Assembly: GCA_029881255.1 (NCBI GenBank) | Contig: JAOUMY010000001.1 | Location: forward strand, 310,001-374,000 | Direction: 5' to 3' | DNA from: Gammaproteobacteria bacterium | Lineage (GTDB): Bacteria > Pseudomonadota > Gammaproteobacteria > S012-40 | DNA: 64,000 nt | Shown here: positions 9,135 to 17,500 of the stretch, piece by piece | Layout: every line of letters starts with the position of its first letter | How positions within the stretch are numbered: position 1 is the first letter of the stretch | Made by a program: the position numbers and the translations under genes | Notes under the pieces: model-generated | Databases searched by the model: none | What the model saw: only the letters and a program-made list of their open reading frames with translations | What the model was told of the DNA's origin: nothing

Positions 9135-10227
9135 AATCTCTCAACATGCGGATTTTAGTGAAATACGCTACGCCCAATGTTGGGAGGACGCGGACATTCT
9201 GCTTCAGGCCTTACGCATACAGCCGGGAGATACCTGTTTATCTATCGCCTCTGCAGGGGACAACACGCTGGCGATGTTGTCATGTAGCCCAGCCAAGGTA
9301 ATTGCGTTGGATCTCAGTCACGCGCAACTGGCATGTCTGGAGTTGAGAGTCGCGGCCTATCGCAGTCTACAACACCACGAGCTATTGGAGCTCATCGGCT
9401 CCGTAGCGAGCACACAACGACTATCTCTCTATCGTCGGTGTCGCAATGCGCTGCCTACATGGTGTGTTGAGTTCTGGGACACGCGCCCGAATGATATCCA
9501 GAATGGTATAGGCACGATCGGAAAATTTGAGCATTATTTCGAGTTGTTCCGCAAGCGTGTGCTGCCGCTCGTACATAGACGCAAACGTATTTCCGAATTG
9601 TTAGAGGCCAAGTCGGTTGTGCAGCGAGAACGCTTTTACCAACACACCTGGAATAACTGGCGCTGGCGTCTGCTTTTTAGAATATTTTTTTCCCGTCGGG
9701 TGATGGGTAGCAAAGGTCGCGATCCACGCTTTTTTCACTATGTAGAGGGCAGCGTTGCCGAACGCATACTGCAACGCACACGCTATGCGCTTACCCAGCT
9801 CGACCCCTCGCAAAACCCCTACTTGCAATGGATACTGCTCGGTCAACACCAGCAAGCCTTGCCGTATGCATTACGAGAAGAGCATTTTGAATCCATACGT
9901 AATAATCTCGACAAACTTACGCTACACCCGATGTCGATAGAAGATTATCTGGCAAAGCATCCACAGGAAAGAATCGACTGTTTTAATCTCAGCGATATAT
10001 TCGAATACATGTCTGAAGAAAACTTTCATCGCCTGCTGGACATTATCATTCAACATTCTAATCCAGAGGCAAGACTGGCTTACTGGAATATGCTGGTTCC
10101 ACGTTCACGTCCACAGAGCCTCAGCGACAGGTTACACGCGAACGAGACATTGGCCAGCGAGCTATTTTCGCAGGACAAGGCGTTTTTCTATAGCCGCTTT
10201 ATCGTCGAAGAAGTCTCGCAGCAATGA
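9124..10227 (+). CDS. DUF3419 protein, BtaA-like SAM 3-amino-3-carboxypropyl transferase
   Basis: A 367-residue protein of the DUF3419 family, whose known member BtaA transfers the 3-amino-3-carboxypropyl group of S-adenosylmethionine to diacylglycerol on the way to betaine lipids. The family signature YAQCWEDADIL is at 16-26, and SIASAGDNTLAML near 40-52 is the SAM-binding loop, followed by VIALDLSHAQLACLELR. A basic stretch lies near 140-200. There is no membrane helix. It overlaps the upstream gene by 11 nt and the downstream ATG by 4 nt. No BtaB-like N-methyltransferase is present in the window, so the product need not be a betaine lipid. The acceptor may be a lipid hydroxyl made by its neighbours. 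Confidence 0.8.
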   Translation: MSSEISQHADFSEIRYAQCWEDADILLQALRIQPGDTCLSIASAGDNTLAMLSCSPAKVIALDLSHAQLACLELRVAAYRSLQHHELLELIGSVASTQRLSLYRRCRNALPTWCVEFWDTRPNDIQNGIGTIGKFEHYFELFRKRVLPLVHRRKRISELLEAKSVVQRERFYQHTWNNWRWRLLFRIFFSRRVMGSKGRDPRFFHYVEGSVAERILQRTRYALTQLDPSQNPYLQWILLGQHQQALPYALREEHFESIRNNLDKLTLHPMSIEDYLAKHPQERIDCFNLSDIFEYMSEENFHRLLDIIIQHSNPEARLAYWNMLVPRSRPQSLSDRLHANETLASELFSQDKAFFYSRFIVEEVSQQ

Positions 10228-11555
10228 ACATCGGATTAAAAATTGTCTTTTTTCTGCTTTTGCTTGTTGGCTACCTGCTTGTAGTTAAATTGCTTGCCAG
10301 ACGATTCCAGTGGCACCCAGAGCTGTCGCGTAAAGCCGTACATATCGGCATGGGTTGCGTCACGCTTAGCTTTCCTTTTGTTTTTTCGCAGGCATGGGCG
10401 GTGGCCGTGTTAACCGGCATTTCCGCAATCCTGTTATTTCTGATTAAAAAGCTACCTATACTCCAGCGCAATCTCGGTAGCGCACTACACGGAGTGAAAC
10501 GAGACAGTTATGGTGATTTCTATTTTCCGCTCGCTGTTGCCGCCAGCTTCTATCTGGCCAAGGGCGATACCACGCTCTATATGATACCGATATTGATACT
10601 CACCTTTGCCGACGCCATGGCCGCGCTTATCGGCGTCTTTCTTGGAGAGACACGCTTCAAGACTTCTGTCGGCGAAAAAACGGTTGAGGGTTCACTAGCG
10701 TTTCTGTTTACTGCCTTTCTATGCAGTTTTTGCTATCTGGTCATTTTTACCGACTTTGATGTCTACACCAGTTTGCTGGCGTCCACACTATTGGGCATTG
10801 TTATCATGCTGGTCGAAGCCTTCTCCTGGGACGGAATCGACAATCTATTCGTACCCATAGGCTCATTGTTTCTCATCCGCGAATACCTGCATCTAAGTCA
10901 CGAGACTCTTACACAACACATTGGCATACTGTTGTTGCTACTCCTCGGATTACTCTGGTGGCGCCGCTGGAGCACCTTGCGTAACGAGGCCATTTTACTG
11001 GCCTCAGTATTCGGCTATGTCGTGTGGGCACTGGCGGATTGGCGCTGGTTACTGGTAGCCCTGGTAACAATACTCAGTTATCCGCTATTAACCCCGGCGC
11101 GTGAAGATATACAGCAGCGTATACACGGTATGTCGGCCATCATCAGTGTTACTGCCACAGGTACATTCTGGCTTTATTTTTTTCGCATACTGGAATACCC
11201 AACGCTTTTTTTTCTTTTTTCCCTCGGATTTGCCACGCATCTTTCCATCATTCTTTTCGTCAGACATTTACGTATAAGGCCTCGACTACACCGGGGTATA
11301 TTAGCCATCATTTGCGCAACCAAGAGCGGGATACTTATTATGGGATTGTATCTGGTACTGGACTGGCAAAAAGATACAGCCTCGCTGTTTTATACTTTGA
11401 TTAGCTTTCCGTTAATTTTTCTTGCGACATGGATGTTTTCTATGGATCAGACAAATATCGATGAGGCACCAGCCGACAAGGACCGTTGGCTGAGACAATC
11501 TACGATAGTCGGATTGGCCACGATAGTCGGTATAACACCCTTGGTACTGTTTTAA
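10224..11555 (+). CDS. Phytol/dolichol-kinase-like membrane protein with extra C-terminal membrane half
   Basis: A 443-residue polytopic membrane protein. Residues 1-215 carry the marks of the CTP-dependent phytol/farnesol/dolichol kinase group related to phosphatidate cytidylyltransferases: SRKAVHIGMG near 35-44, TFADAMAALIG near 131-141 and GEKTVEGSLAF near 152-162. These enzymes phosphorylate isoprenoid alcohols using CTP. The second half, about 230-443, is another set of about seven hydrophobic segments not expected in the kinases, so this looks like a fusion. The ATG overlaps the DUF3419 stop and the GNAT gene begins 1 nt after its own. A role in making or salvaging prenyl phosphates for the UbiA enzyme is a reasonable inference. 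Confidence 0.72.
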   Translation: MNIGLKIVFFLLLLVGYLLVVKLLARRFQWHPELSRKAVHIGMGCVTLSFPFVFSQAWAVAVLTGISAILLFLIKKLPILQRNLGSALHGVKRDSYGDFYFPLAVAASFYLAKGDTTLYMIPILILTFADAMAALIGVFLGETRFKTSVGEKTVEGSLAFLFTAFLCSFCYLVIFTDFDVYTSLLASTLLGIVIMLVEAFSWDGIDNLFVPIGSLFLIREYLHLSHETLTQHIGILLLLLLGLLWWRRWSTLRNEAILLASVFGYVVWALADWRWLLVALVTILSYPLLTPAREDIQQRIHGMSAIISVTATGTFWLYFFRILEYPTLFFLFSLGFATHLSIILFVRHLRIRPRLHRGILAIICATKSGILIMGLYLVLDWQKDTASLFYTLISFPLIFLATWMFSMDQTNIDEAPADKDRWLRQSTIVGLATIVGITPLVLF

Positions 11556-11556
11556 A

Positions 11557-12570
11557 ATGAACGATGAATTAAGTATCCGCGAACTTTCTCACTCGGACCT
11601 CGAGCACTATAGGTTTGCCTATGGGCTATCGGGGATATCAAAAACTCAAATCGAATCAGATAAACCCCAACTCACACTGGGCATATTTAACGCCGCCCAG
11701 GAAATAGAGGCCCACGCCTCGGCATGGTGGACTAACACACCAAAATTGAATAGCCAATCCAGCGGACTCATCGGCCATTATGCCGCGGCAAGTGCCACAG
11801 CGGCCCATCTACTCATACACCATATGGAGAAAGTGCTACAGCAACAGCAGTGCGCCTATTGTATTGCTCCGATGAACGGAAACACCTGGAGGAGCTATCG
11901 TTTCACTACAGAACTCGGTGACCATGCACCTTTTTTTCTCGAACCCTATACACCGCCTGCCTGGGCTGAGCAATTTCAGACTGCAAACTATTCAGCCCTG
12001 GCCCATTACACTTCCTCTCTCGCTGAGGATATGAGCATTCGCGATGAACGGATTCCAAAAATACGCCAACGCTTGCAGCCACTCAAAATCCATTTTCGAC
12101 CTATTCAGCTGGAAAATTTTCAACATGATTTACAACACATCTACAACTTATCAGTCGCGTCGTTCAAACACAATTTTCTATACACCGACATCGATTTCGA
12201 GTCTTTCAGTCAACTCTATATTCCGGTACGTCAATACATAAAACCCGAATTGACCTTGTTAGCATTTGATGGCGATATTCTGGTAGGATTTATTTTCGCG
12301 ATACCTGACTATTTACAGCAAGGCAAACACGATACCTTTATTATTAAGACCGTCGCTATTTCACCGCTGCGTAAATACGCTGGCCTTGGGGCGCTTCTCG
12401 TCGATCAACTTGTCGATAAGGCGCAACAACTAGGTTACCGCCACGCCATACACGCCCTGATGCACGACAGCAATAAGTCTCTGGTACTCAGTCACCGATA
12501 TGGGAGACCAATACGCGGATATACCTTGTTCGTAAAACATCTGCAGACGAACACAGGTATCGCGCAATGA
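11557..12570 (+). CDS. GNAT-family acyltransferase
   Basis: A 337-residue soluble protein. The C-terminal half has the GNAT fold: the acyl-CoA loop region TVAISPLRKYAGLGALLVDQLV lies near 265-286, preceded by LLAFDGDILVGFIFAIPD. The N-terminal half has CIAPMNGNTWRSYRF near 102-116, a pattern I associate with a particular group of double-length GNAT-like proteins. It probably transfers an acyl group from acyl-CoA to an amine or hydroxyl. The start is 1 nt after the kinase-like gene and the end overlaps the ligase start (ATGA). An acceptor amine could be the aminocarboxypropyl group installed by the DUF3419 enzyme; this is speculative. Confidence 0.75.
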   Translation: MNDELSIRELSHSDLEHYRFAYGLSGISKTQIESDKPQLTLGIFNAAQEIEAHASAWWTNTPKLNSQSSGLIGHYAAASATAAHLLIHHMEKVLQQQQCAYCIAPMNGNTWRSYRFTTELGDHAPFFLEPYTPPAWAEQFQTANYSALAHYTSSLAEDMSIRDERIPKIRQRLQPLKIHFRPIQLENFQHDLQHIYNLSVASFKHNFLYTDIDFESFSQLYIPVRQYIKPELTLLAFDGDILVGFIFAIPDYLQQGKHDTFIIKTVAISPLRKYAGLGALLVDQLVDKAQQLGYRHAIHALMHDSNKSLVLSHRYGRPIRGYTLFVKHLQTNTGIAQ

Positions 12571-14147
12571 ATGTCGCTGAAATACTCCTGCAACAAACGA
12601 AAACGCGAGCGAATGAAGCGGTTCTTATCAGTTATCAGGGAAAGCAGACACGGTTGACATACGCTGAGCTCGATCATCAGAGCGCTTGCGTAGCCAGCCT
12701 GCTCCAGCAGCAAGGTATCAAGGCGGGTGACGCGGTATTGATCTTTGTGCCCGTTTCCATCCCTCTCTATGTATCGCTTATTGCCTGTTTTAGACTTGGG
12801 GCGATTGCCATGTTCATTGATCCGGGCATGGGTAAAACGTATATCGATAATTGTTGCCGCATATTCCCACCCAAGGCATTTATTGGCAGCGCCAAGGCAC
12901 ATTTACTACGCATTACCACGCGTTCATTACGAAATATTCCCGTTAAATTGCACACAGACCATTGGATACCGTTTTCCATATCATTTACACGCGCGCGTAT
13001 GTTTAATCCCCTGGCTCACATTGCAGCTGGTGGAAGCGAACCCGCGTTGCTAACCTTCACCAGCGGTAGCACAGGCCGGCCTAAAGCTGCAATGCGTACA
13101 CACGATTTTCTACTAGCACAGCATCACGAAGTCGTTAAAACCCTGAACGCCAACATCGGCGAACGCGATCTCACTACCTTTCCCATATTTGTTTTGAGCA
13201 ATATGGCGGCAGGAGTATGCTCTTTGATTCCCGATGGCGATCTGCGCAAACCCGGAGAAATCGACCCGGCGCCTATCTCCGAAATTTTGCAGTCAGAGAA
13301 ACCACAACGCCTATGCGCCCCTCCCGCCTTGCTGGAGAGAATTGCGAATTACTTTGTTCTGGAAAACAGGACATTGACGGCCAAGACGCATATTTTTACC
13401 GGCGGCGCGCCCGTGTTTCCACACCTGATTAAAAAATTGGCAGACATCAATCCACAAGGACTCATCACTACCGTCTATGGGTCTACCGAAGCAGAACCGA
13501 TTGCACATCAATTGTGGCAGGAAGTTGAGGAGAACGATCTGCACCACATGCTAAATGGCGAGGGACTACTGGTTGGAAAACCTGTCTCTAATATCAAGTT
13601 GCGTATTGTTGATTTTGAGTGGGTTAAACAACAATCACACAGTGATTTGGCGACACTTGATCGTCATAGCTGTAGTCAAGGACAAGCGGGAGAAATTCTG
13701 GTAACAGGATCACACGTATTAAAGAGTTATTATCTCGGCAAAGGCGATGGTGAAACAAAACGCGATATAAGCGGCGAAATCTGGCATCGAACCGAGGATG
13801 CTGGATATTTAGATAAAGATGGGCGTTTGTGGTTACTAGGTCGTGCCTCAGCGCGAATAGAGGATGAGGCCGGTGTGCTATACCCATTTGCCGTCGAGTG
13901 TGCCGCACTCATGGTAGACGGTGTGAACCGGGCTGCGCTTATGCAACATCATGGAGAACGAGTGCTGATTTGCGAGACGAATAACAAGACATCCCAAGAC
14001 TTGTCAGAAGTTCTGCATCAACAACTGAGTTGGGCTCAACTGTCACGCATACTGTTCATTAAAAGAATGCCTGTCGATCCACGTCATAACTCAAAAATAC
14101 TGTACCCCGAACTTCGATACTGGTTAGACAAAGAAAATCCTGCTTAA
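12567..14147 (+). CDS. AMP-dependent ligase, OleC/PRK09274-like
   Basis: A 526-residue adenylate-forming enzyme. The P-loop FTSGSTGRPKAAM lies near 162-174, YGSTEAEPIA near 304-313, the hinge region WHRTEDAGYLDKDGRLWLLGR near 405-425, and the catalytic lysine is in PVDPRHNSKI near the C-terminus. The EAEP-type motif and the RHNSKI ending resemble OleC, the beta-lactone synthetase of the olefin pathway, more than ordinary acyl-CoA synthetases. The usual P-loop PKG is PKA here. No OleA, OleB or OleD is nearby. It is the last gene of the coupled cluster. It probably activates a carboxylic acid as an acyl-adenylate; whether it forms a CoA ester, amide or beta-lactone cannot be told. Confidence 0.8.
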   Translation: MNVAEILLQQTKTRANEAVLISYQGKQTRLTYAELDHQSACVASLLQQQGIKAGDAVLIFVPVSIPLYVSLIACFRLGAIAMFIDPGMGKTYIDNCCRIFPPKAFIGSAKAHLLRITTRSLRNIPVKLHTDHWIPFSISFTRARMFNPLAHIAAGGSEPALLTFTSGSTGRPKAAMRTHDFLLAQHHEVVKTLNANIGERDLTTFPIFVLSNMAAGVCSLIPDGDLRKPGEIDPAPISEILQSEKPQRLCAPPALLERIANYFVLENRTLTAKTHIFTGGAPVFPHLIKKLADINPQGLITTVYGSTEAEPIAHQLWQEVEENDLHHMLNGEGLLVGKPVSNIKLRIVDFEWVKQQSHSDLATLDRHSCSQGQAGEILVTGSHVLKSYYLGKGDGETKRDISGEIWHRTEDAGYLDKDGRLWLLGRASARIEDEAGVLYPFAVECAALMVDGVNRAALMQHHGERVLICETNNKTSQDLSEVLHQQLSWAQLSRILFIKRMPVDPRHNSKILYPELRYWLDKENPA

Positions 14148-14173
14148 TACGTTTGACATCGCATGAGGTTTCT

Positions 14174-14221
14174 ATGAACACTACCGAGAACAGTTTAGGT
14201 CAAAAAGATAGTGACGCATGA
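14174..14221 (+). CDS. Possible 15-residue leader ORF
   Basis: A short ATG-to-TGA frame (MNTTENSLGQKDSDA) with a GAGG ribosome-binding-like sequence about 5 nt ahead, between the ligase and the radical SAM gene. It may be chance. If translated it could act as an upstream ORF for the gene at 14243. Confidence 0.15.
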   Translation: MNTTENSLGQKDSDA

Positions 14222-14242
14222 CGAACTGGTGATACGAAGATC

Positions 14243-15319
14243 ATGAACACCAAAAAGGACAAAACGCAGGCATTTAAGCTGGGTCGAGGCGTCAGTAACA
14301 ATGCTGATGGTCGTTTTGAACAACTACAACATATTCCCGCTGTACCGCAATGGCCTGGCGATCTGCACGAAACCGATAATAAAACGACGATCACCTTTGA
14401 AAAAGCAAAACGCATTATCAGCTATAATCAGTCTCCTGATGTACCTTTCGATCGCTCTATAAATCCCTATCACGGCTGCGAACATGGCTGCGTCTATTGT
14501 TTTGCGCGACCTTCACACGCCTATCACGGCCTTTCTCCCGGACTGGATTTTGAGCGAAAATTGTTTGCCAAGCAAAATGCGGCAGAGTTATTAAGAGATG
14601 AGTTGAATGCGAAGAATTATCGCCCTGCGACGATAGCCATAGGTGTGAACACCGACGCCTATCAACCGATAGAGCGCAAGCTCGGCATCACTCGCCGCAT
14701 ACTAGAGGTTTTGGAAGAATCAAGACATCCGCTGGCCATCGTAAGTAAATCAGCACTTATCCAACGCGATATCGATATATTGAGCTCTCTCGCACGACAA
14801 GGCCTGGTACATGTGTATATATCACTGACCTCATTGGATAATAGCTTATCGCGTCACATGGAACCCCGAGCCAGTAGTCCTAAACGTCGACTGGAAACTA
14901 TAGCAGCATTACATGAAAACGGCATACCAGTTGGGGTTATGCTTGCACCAATGATACCTGCAATTAATACAGATGAACTGGAGGCTATGCTACAGGCGGC
15001 TAAAAATGCAGGAGCCGAACAGGCTAGTTATGTGTTATTGCGCTTACCCAGGGAGTTAAAGGATATATTCACACACTGGCTTGCTGAAAATTTTCCGCTA
15101 CGACAGGAGCGCGTGCTGCAATACATCCGCGAAATGCGTGAGGGGAAACTATACAACAACGCATTTGGCACGCGCATGAGTGGCAGCGGCCCCTATGCAG
15201 AGATGCTTGCTCAACGATTTCGATTGCAGTGTAAAAAATTGGGATTGAATGAGAGAACAGAAGAGTTACGTACCGATATTTTTCGAAAATCCGCATCGCC
15301 GCAGATGTCGTTATTCTAA
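14243..15319 (+). CDS. PA0069-family radical SAM protein
   Basis: A 358-residue radical SAM enzyme. The [4Fe-4S] cysteines are in CEHGCVYC near 86-93, preceded by the family-typical SINPYHG. IGVNTDAYQPIERK and LVHVYISLTSLD continue the TIM-barrel pattern of the spore photoproduct-lyase-like PA0069 group. The substrate of this widespread group is not known to me. The gene is separated by 95 nt from the upstream cluster and ends tail-to-tail with the GGDEF/EAL gene, overlapping it by 4 nt, so it is probably its own transcription unit. Confidence 0.88.
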   Translation: MNTKKDKTQAFKLGRGVSNNADGRFEQLQHIPAVPQWPGDLHETDNKTTITFEKAKRIISYNQSPDVPFDRSINPYHGCEHGCVYCFARPSHAYHGLSPGLDFERKLFAKQNAAELLRDELNAKNYRPATIAIGVNTDAYQPIERKLGITRRILEVLEESRHPLAIVSKSALIQRDIDILSSLARQGLVHVYISLTSLDNSLSRHMEPRASSPKRRLETIAALHENGIPVGVMLAPMIPAINTDELEAMLQAAKNAGAEQASYVLLRLPRELKDIFTHWLAENFPLRQERVLQYIREMREGKLYNNAFGTRMSGSGPYAEMLAQRFRLQCKKLGLNERTEELRTDIFRKSASPQMSLF

Positions 15320-17364
15320 TTCGTTCCGCTTTTACCGATTCTGCTCGAAAGCCATATTCCGCTACGATTTATGGTCAGCTTTTCCATGAGCTCATTGAAC
15401 GGATATGGTCGGCACAAGAGAAAACCTTGAACAAAATCGATTTCCTTGCGCAGGATAAAACGGTATTGCTCTTCAGTTTCCACGCCTTCGGCAACCGTTT
15501 TCAACTGCAAACTCTTTGAGAGAGTTGCGATGGCTTCGAGTATCGCCACATCTTCCGCGCAAGAGGACAATTCGCTAATAAACGTTTTGTCTATCTTGAG
15601 CGTCTCGACGGGAATACGCTTTAAGTAATTCAAAGATGAATAGCCCACGCCAAAGTCGTCAATCGCCACAGAGATACCAAATTCTCTCAACTTCAACAAG
15701 GATTGAACGACCTGTGAAATATCGTTCACCAAAAGAGATTCGGTCATCTCAAAGACCAGCTTCTTACCCGACACGCCGGATTGCAAAAGTATGCTATGCA
15801 CAGACTCAACAAATTCTGCCTGCATAAACTGTTTGGGTGAAATATTAACGTTCACGCGTATATCGTCACACCCCATGCGCTCGAGACGGCGTATCGTCGC
15901 GCATGCTTCCTGAATAACCCATTTACCAACTTCTACGATTACACCGCTTTCCTCAAGCGTGGAAATGAATTGCAGCGGACTAACCAAACCTAACTGTGGA
16001 CTTTCCCAACGGATCAGACACTCTAGTGCGTCAACCTTGCCGCTACGTGTCTCAAGTATGGGTTGATAGTGGAGTACAAATTCTTTGTTTGGCAAGGCCA
16101 GATGCAGCTTTTGCTCGACTTCGGCCTTGGCATCAGCGACAGAACGCATGCGATGCGAAAAGACCTGATACATATTACGCCCACCCTTTTTCACAGCATA
16201 CATCGCGGCGTCCGCATTCTTAATAACCTCATCAATGGAGATGTCGCCATCCTCAAACGGATAAAAAGTAATACCGATACTCGAGGTGACAAACAAGGTT
16301 TTGCCTTTGATAACCATAGGGCGTGCAAGCGCATCGAGAATTCTTTCAGCAACTACATTCGCCTGGTCCACATGCAAAATATTTTCAAGAATTACAACGA
16401 ATTCGTCTCCACCGATACGCGAGACGGTATCACTATCACGCACAGCTGTGGTCAAACGTTTGGCCACTTGCACCAACAAGGTGTCTCCCACTGCATGCCC
16501 GAGGCTGTCGTTAATCGGTTTAAATCGATCGAGGTCGATAAACAGAACGGCGATAAGTGTTTCTTCTCTTGTCGCGCGACGCATTGCATGATCCAGTCGG
16601 TCCTGTAACAGTAGCCGATTAGGCAAGCCCGTTAACGCATCATGCAGCGCTCGCTGTTCTATCTCTTTCTTGTTTGTCTCTAACGAAGTGTAGTTTTCAA
16701 CAATAATCGTGTCGGCGCGTTTGACCACTGTAAACAACGCCAAAAACAGCAGTGAAAACATCAGCACCACAATACCGTATATCGAATACACAGTGTTCTG
16801 GATGGTGCCGTATAAAGGGGTAACATCAGAGTACAACTCGAACACGCCGTCAATGCTGCCGGTGTCCAAATTTAGTATGGGTATGTAACTGGCGATGAGA
16901 TTGCGATTACGAATGGTGCCATCAATAGCCGGCATCCCTTCCTTGTATTCCAGTTCCGTCGCATGACCACCTGCCATAGCGGTCAAGAAATCGGGGTTTT
17001 TCGATTTATCTATACCGATCTGGGCTGCATCGGTTGAGAAAATTGTCAGTCCCTTGATGGTATAGATCTTCACCTTCACCACATCCAGCCCTATGGTGTC
17101 AGTACGGATATCCCGTTTTAACTGCTGCGTGACCGGATGGTTGCGTATATCTTCAAATTCCAGTACTTCCAGCTCGTGGACAAAGTTCGAGTAATACGGC
17201 CACAAGGTATTTGCAAATACCTGGGCAAGGGCAGCGTTTTTACTTTCCCCAAGATAAATGAGGTTTTCCTGCGCAATATTCTTGTACAGGTAACCCAATA
17301 TAGTCGCTACTACCACCATGCTTACCAGACTGGCTATCGTAAAGTAGCGTACGAGCTTGAACAC
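15316..17364 (-). CDS. Membrane GGDEF-EAL protein (c-di-GMP turnover)
   Basis: A 682-residue signalling protein. A transmembrane helix at about 8-28 is followed by a periplasmic sensor region to about 190, a second helix at 192-213, a GGDEF domain (about 235-405) and an EAL domain (about 415-670). The GGDEF motif is intact at 318-322 and an I-site RDSD at 309-312 lies five residues before it, so diguanylate cyclase activity with product inhibition is plausible. The EAL signature reads ECLIRW at 448-453, and DDFGVGYSSLNYL and KIDKTFI are conserved, consistent with an active phosphodiesterase. It is transcribed divergently from cmoA. The YcgR-like protein at 23491 is a candidate receptor of the same messenger. 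Confidence 0.92.
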   Translation of the reverse strand: MFKLVRYFTIASLVSMVVVATILGYLYKNIAQENLIYLGESKNAALAQVFANTLWPYYSNFVHELEVLEFEDIRNHPVTQQLKRDIRTDTIGLDVVKVKIYTIKGLTIFSTDAAQIGIDKSKNPDFLTAMAGGHATELEYKEGMPAIDGTIRNRNLIASYIPILNLDTGSIDGVFELYSDVTPLYGTIQNTVYSIYGIVVLMFSLLFLALFTVVKRADTIIVENYTSLETNKKEIEQRALHDALTGLPNRLLLQDRLDHAMRRATREETLIAVLFIDLDRFKPINDSLGHAVGDTLLVQVAKRLTTAVRDSDTVSRIGGDEFVVILENILHVDQANVVAERILDALARPMVIKGKTLFVTSSIGITFYPFEDGDISIDEVIKNADAAMYAVKKGGRNMYQVFSHRMRSVADAKAEVEQKLHLALPNKEFVLHYQPILETRSGKVDALECLIRWESPQLGLVSPLQFISTLEESGVIVEVGKWVIQEACATIRRLERMGCDDIRVNVNISPKQFMQAEFVESVHSILLQSGVSGKKLVFEMTESLLVNDISQVVQSLLKLREFGISVAIDDFGVGYSSLNYLKRIPVETLKIDKTFISELSSCAEDVAILEAIATLSKSLQLKTVAEGVETEEQYRFILRKEIDFVQGFLLCRPYPFNELMEKLTINRSGIWLSSRIGKSGTN

Positions 17365-17500
17365 TAATTCCCACCAAAGCGACTGTTACAACTATGTCTA
17401 GATCGACTTCTTAAGGATTTCCTTTACCTCAGGGGGGCTGTTACAGACTTTTATTTTGGTTTGCACTAGAATATTCGGCTTTATTTTAGAAAAGACTAAT

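Noticed and set aside
16063-16608. 181-residue plus-strand frame inside the GGDEF/EAL gene
   Set aside because: It is the antisense shadow of the coding region, with no ribosome site and no domain.
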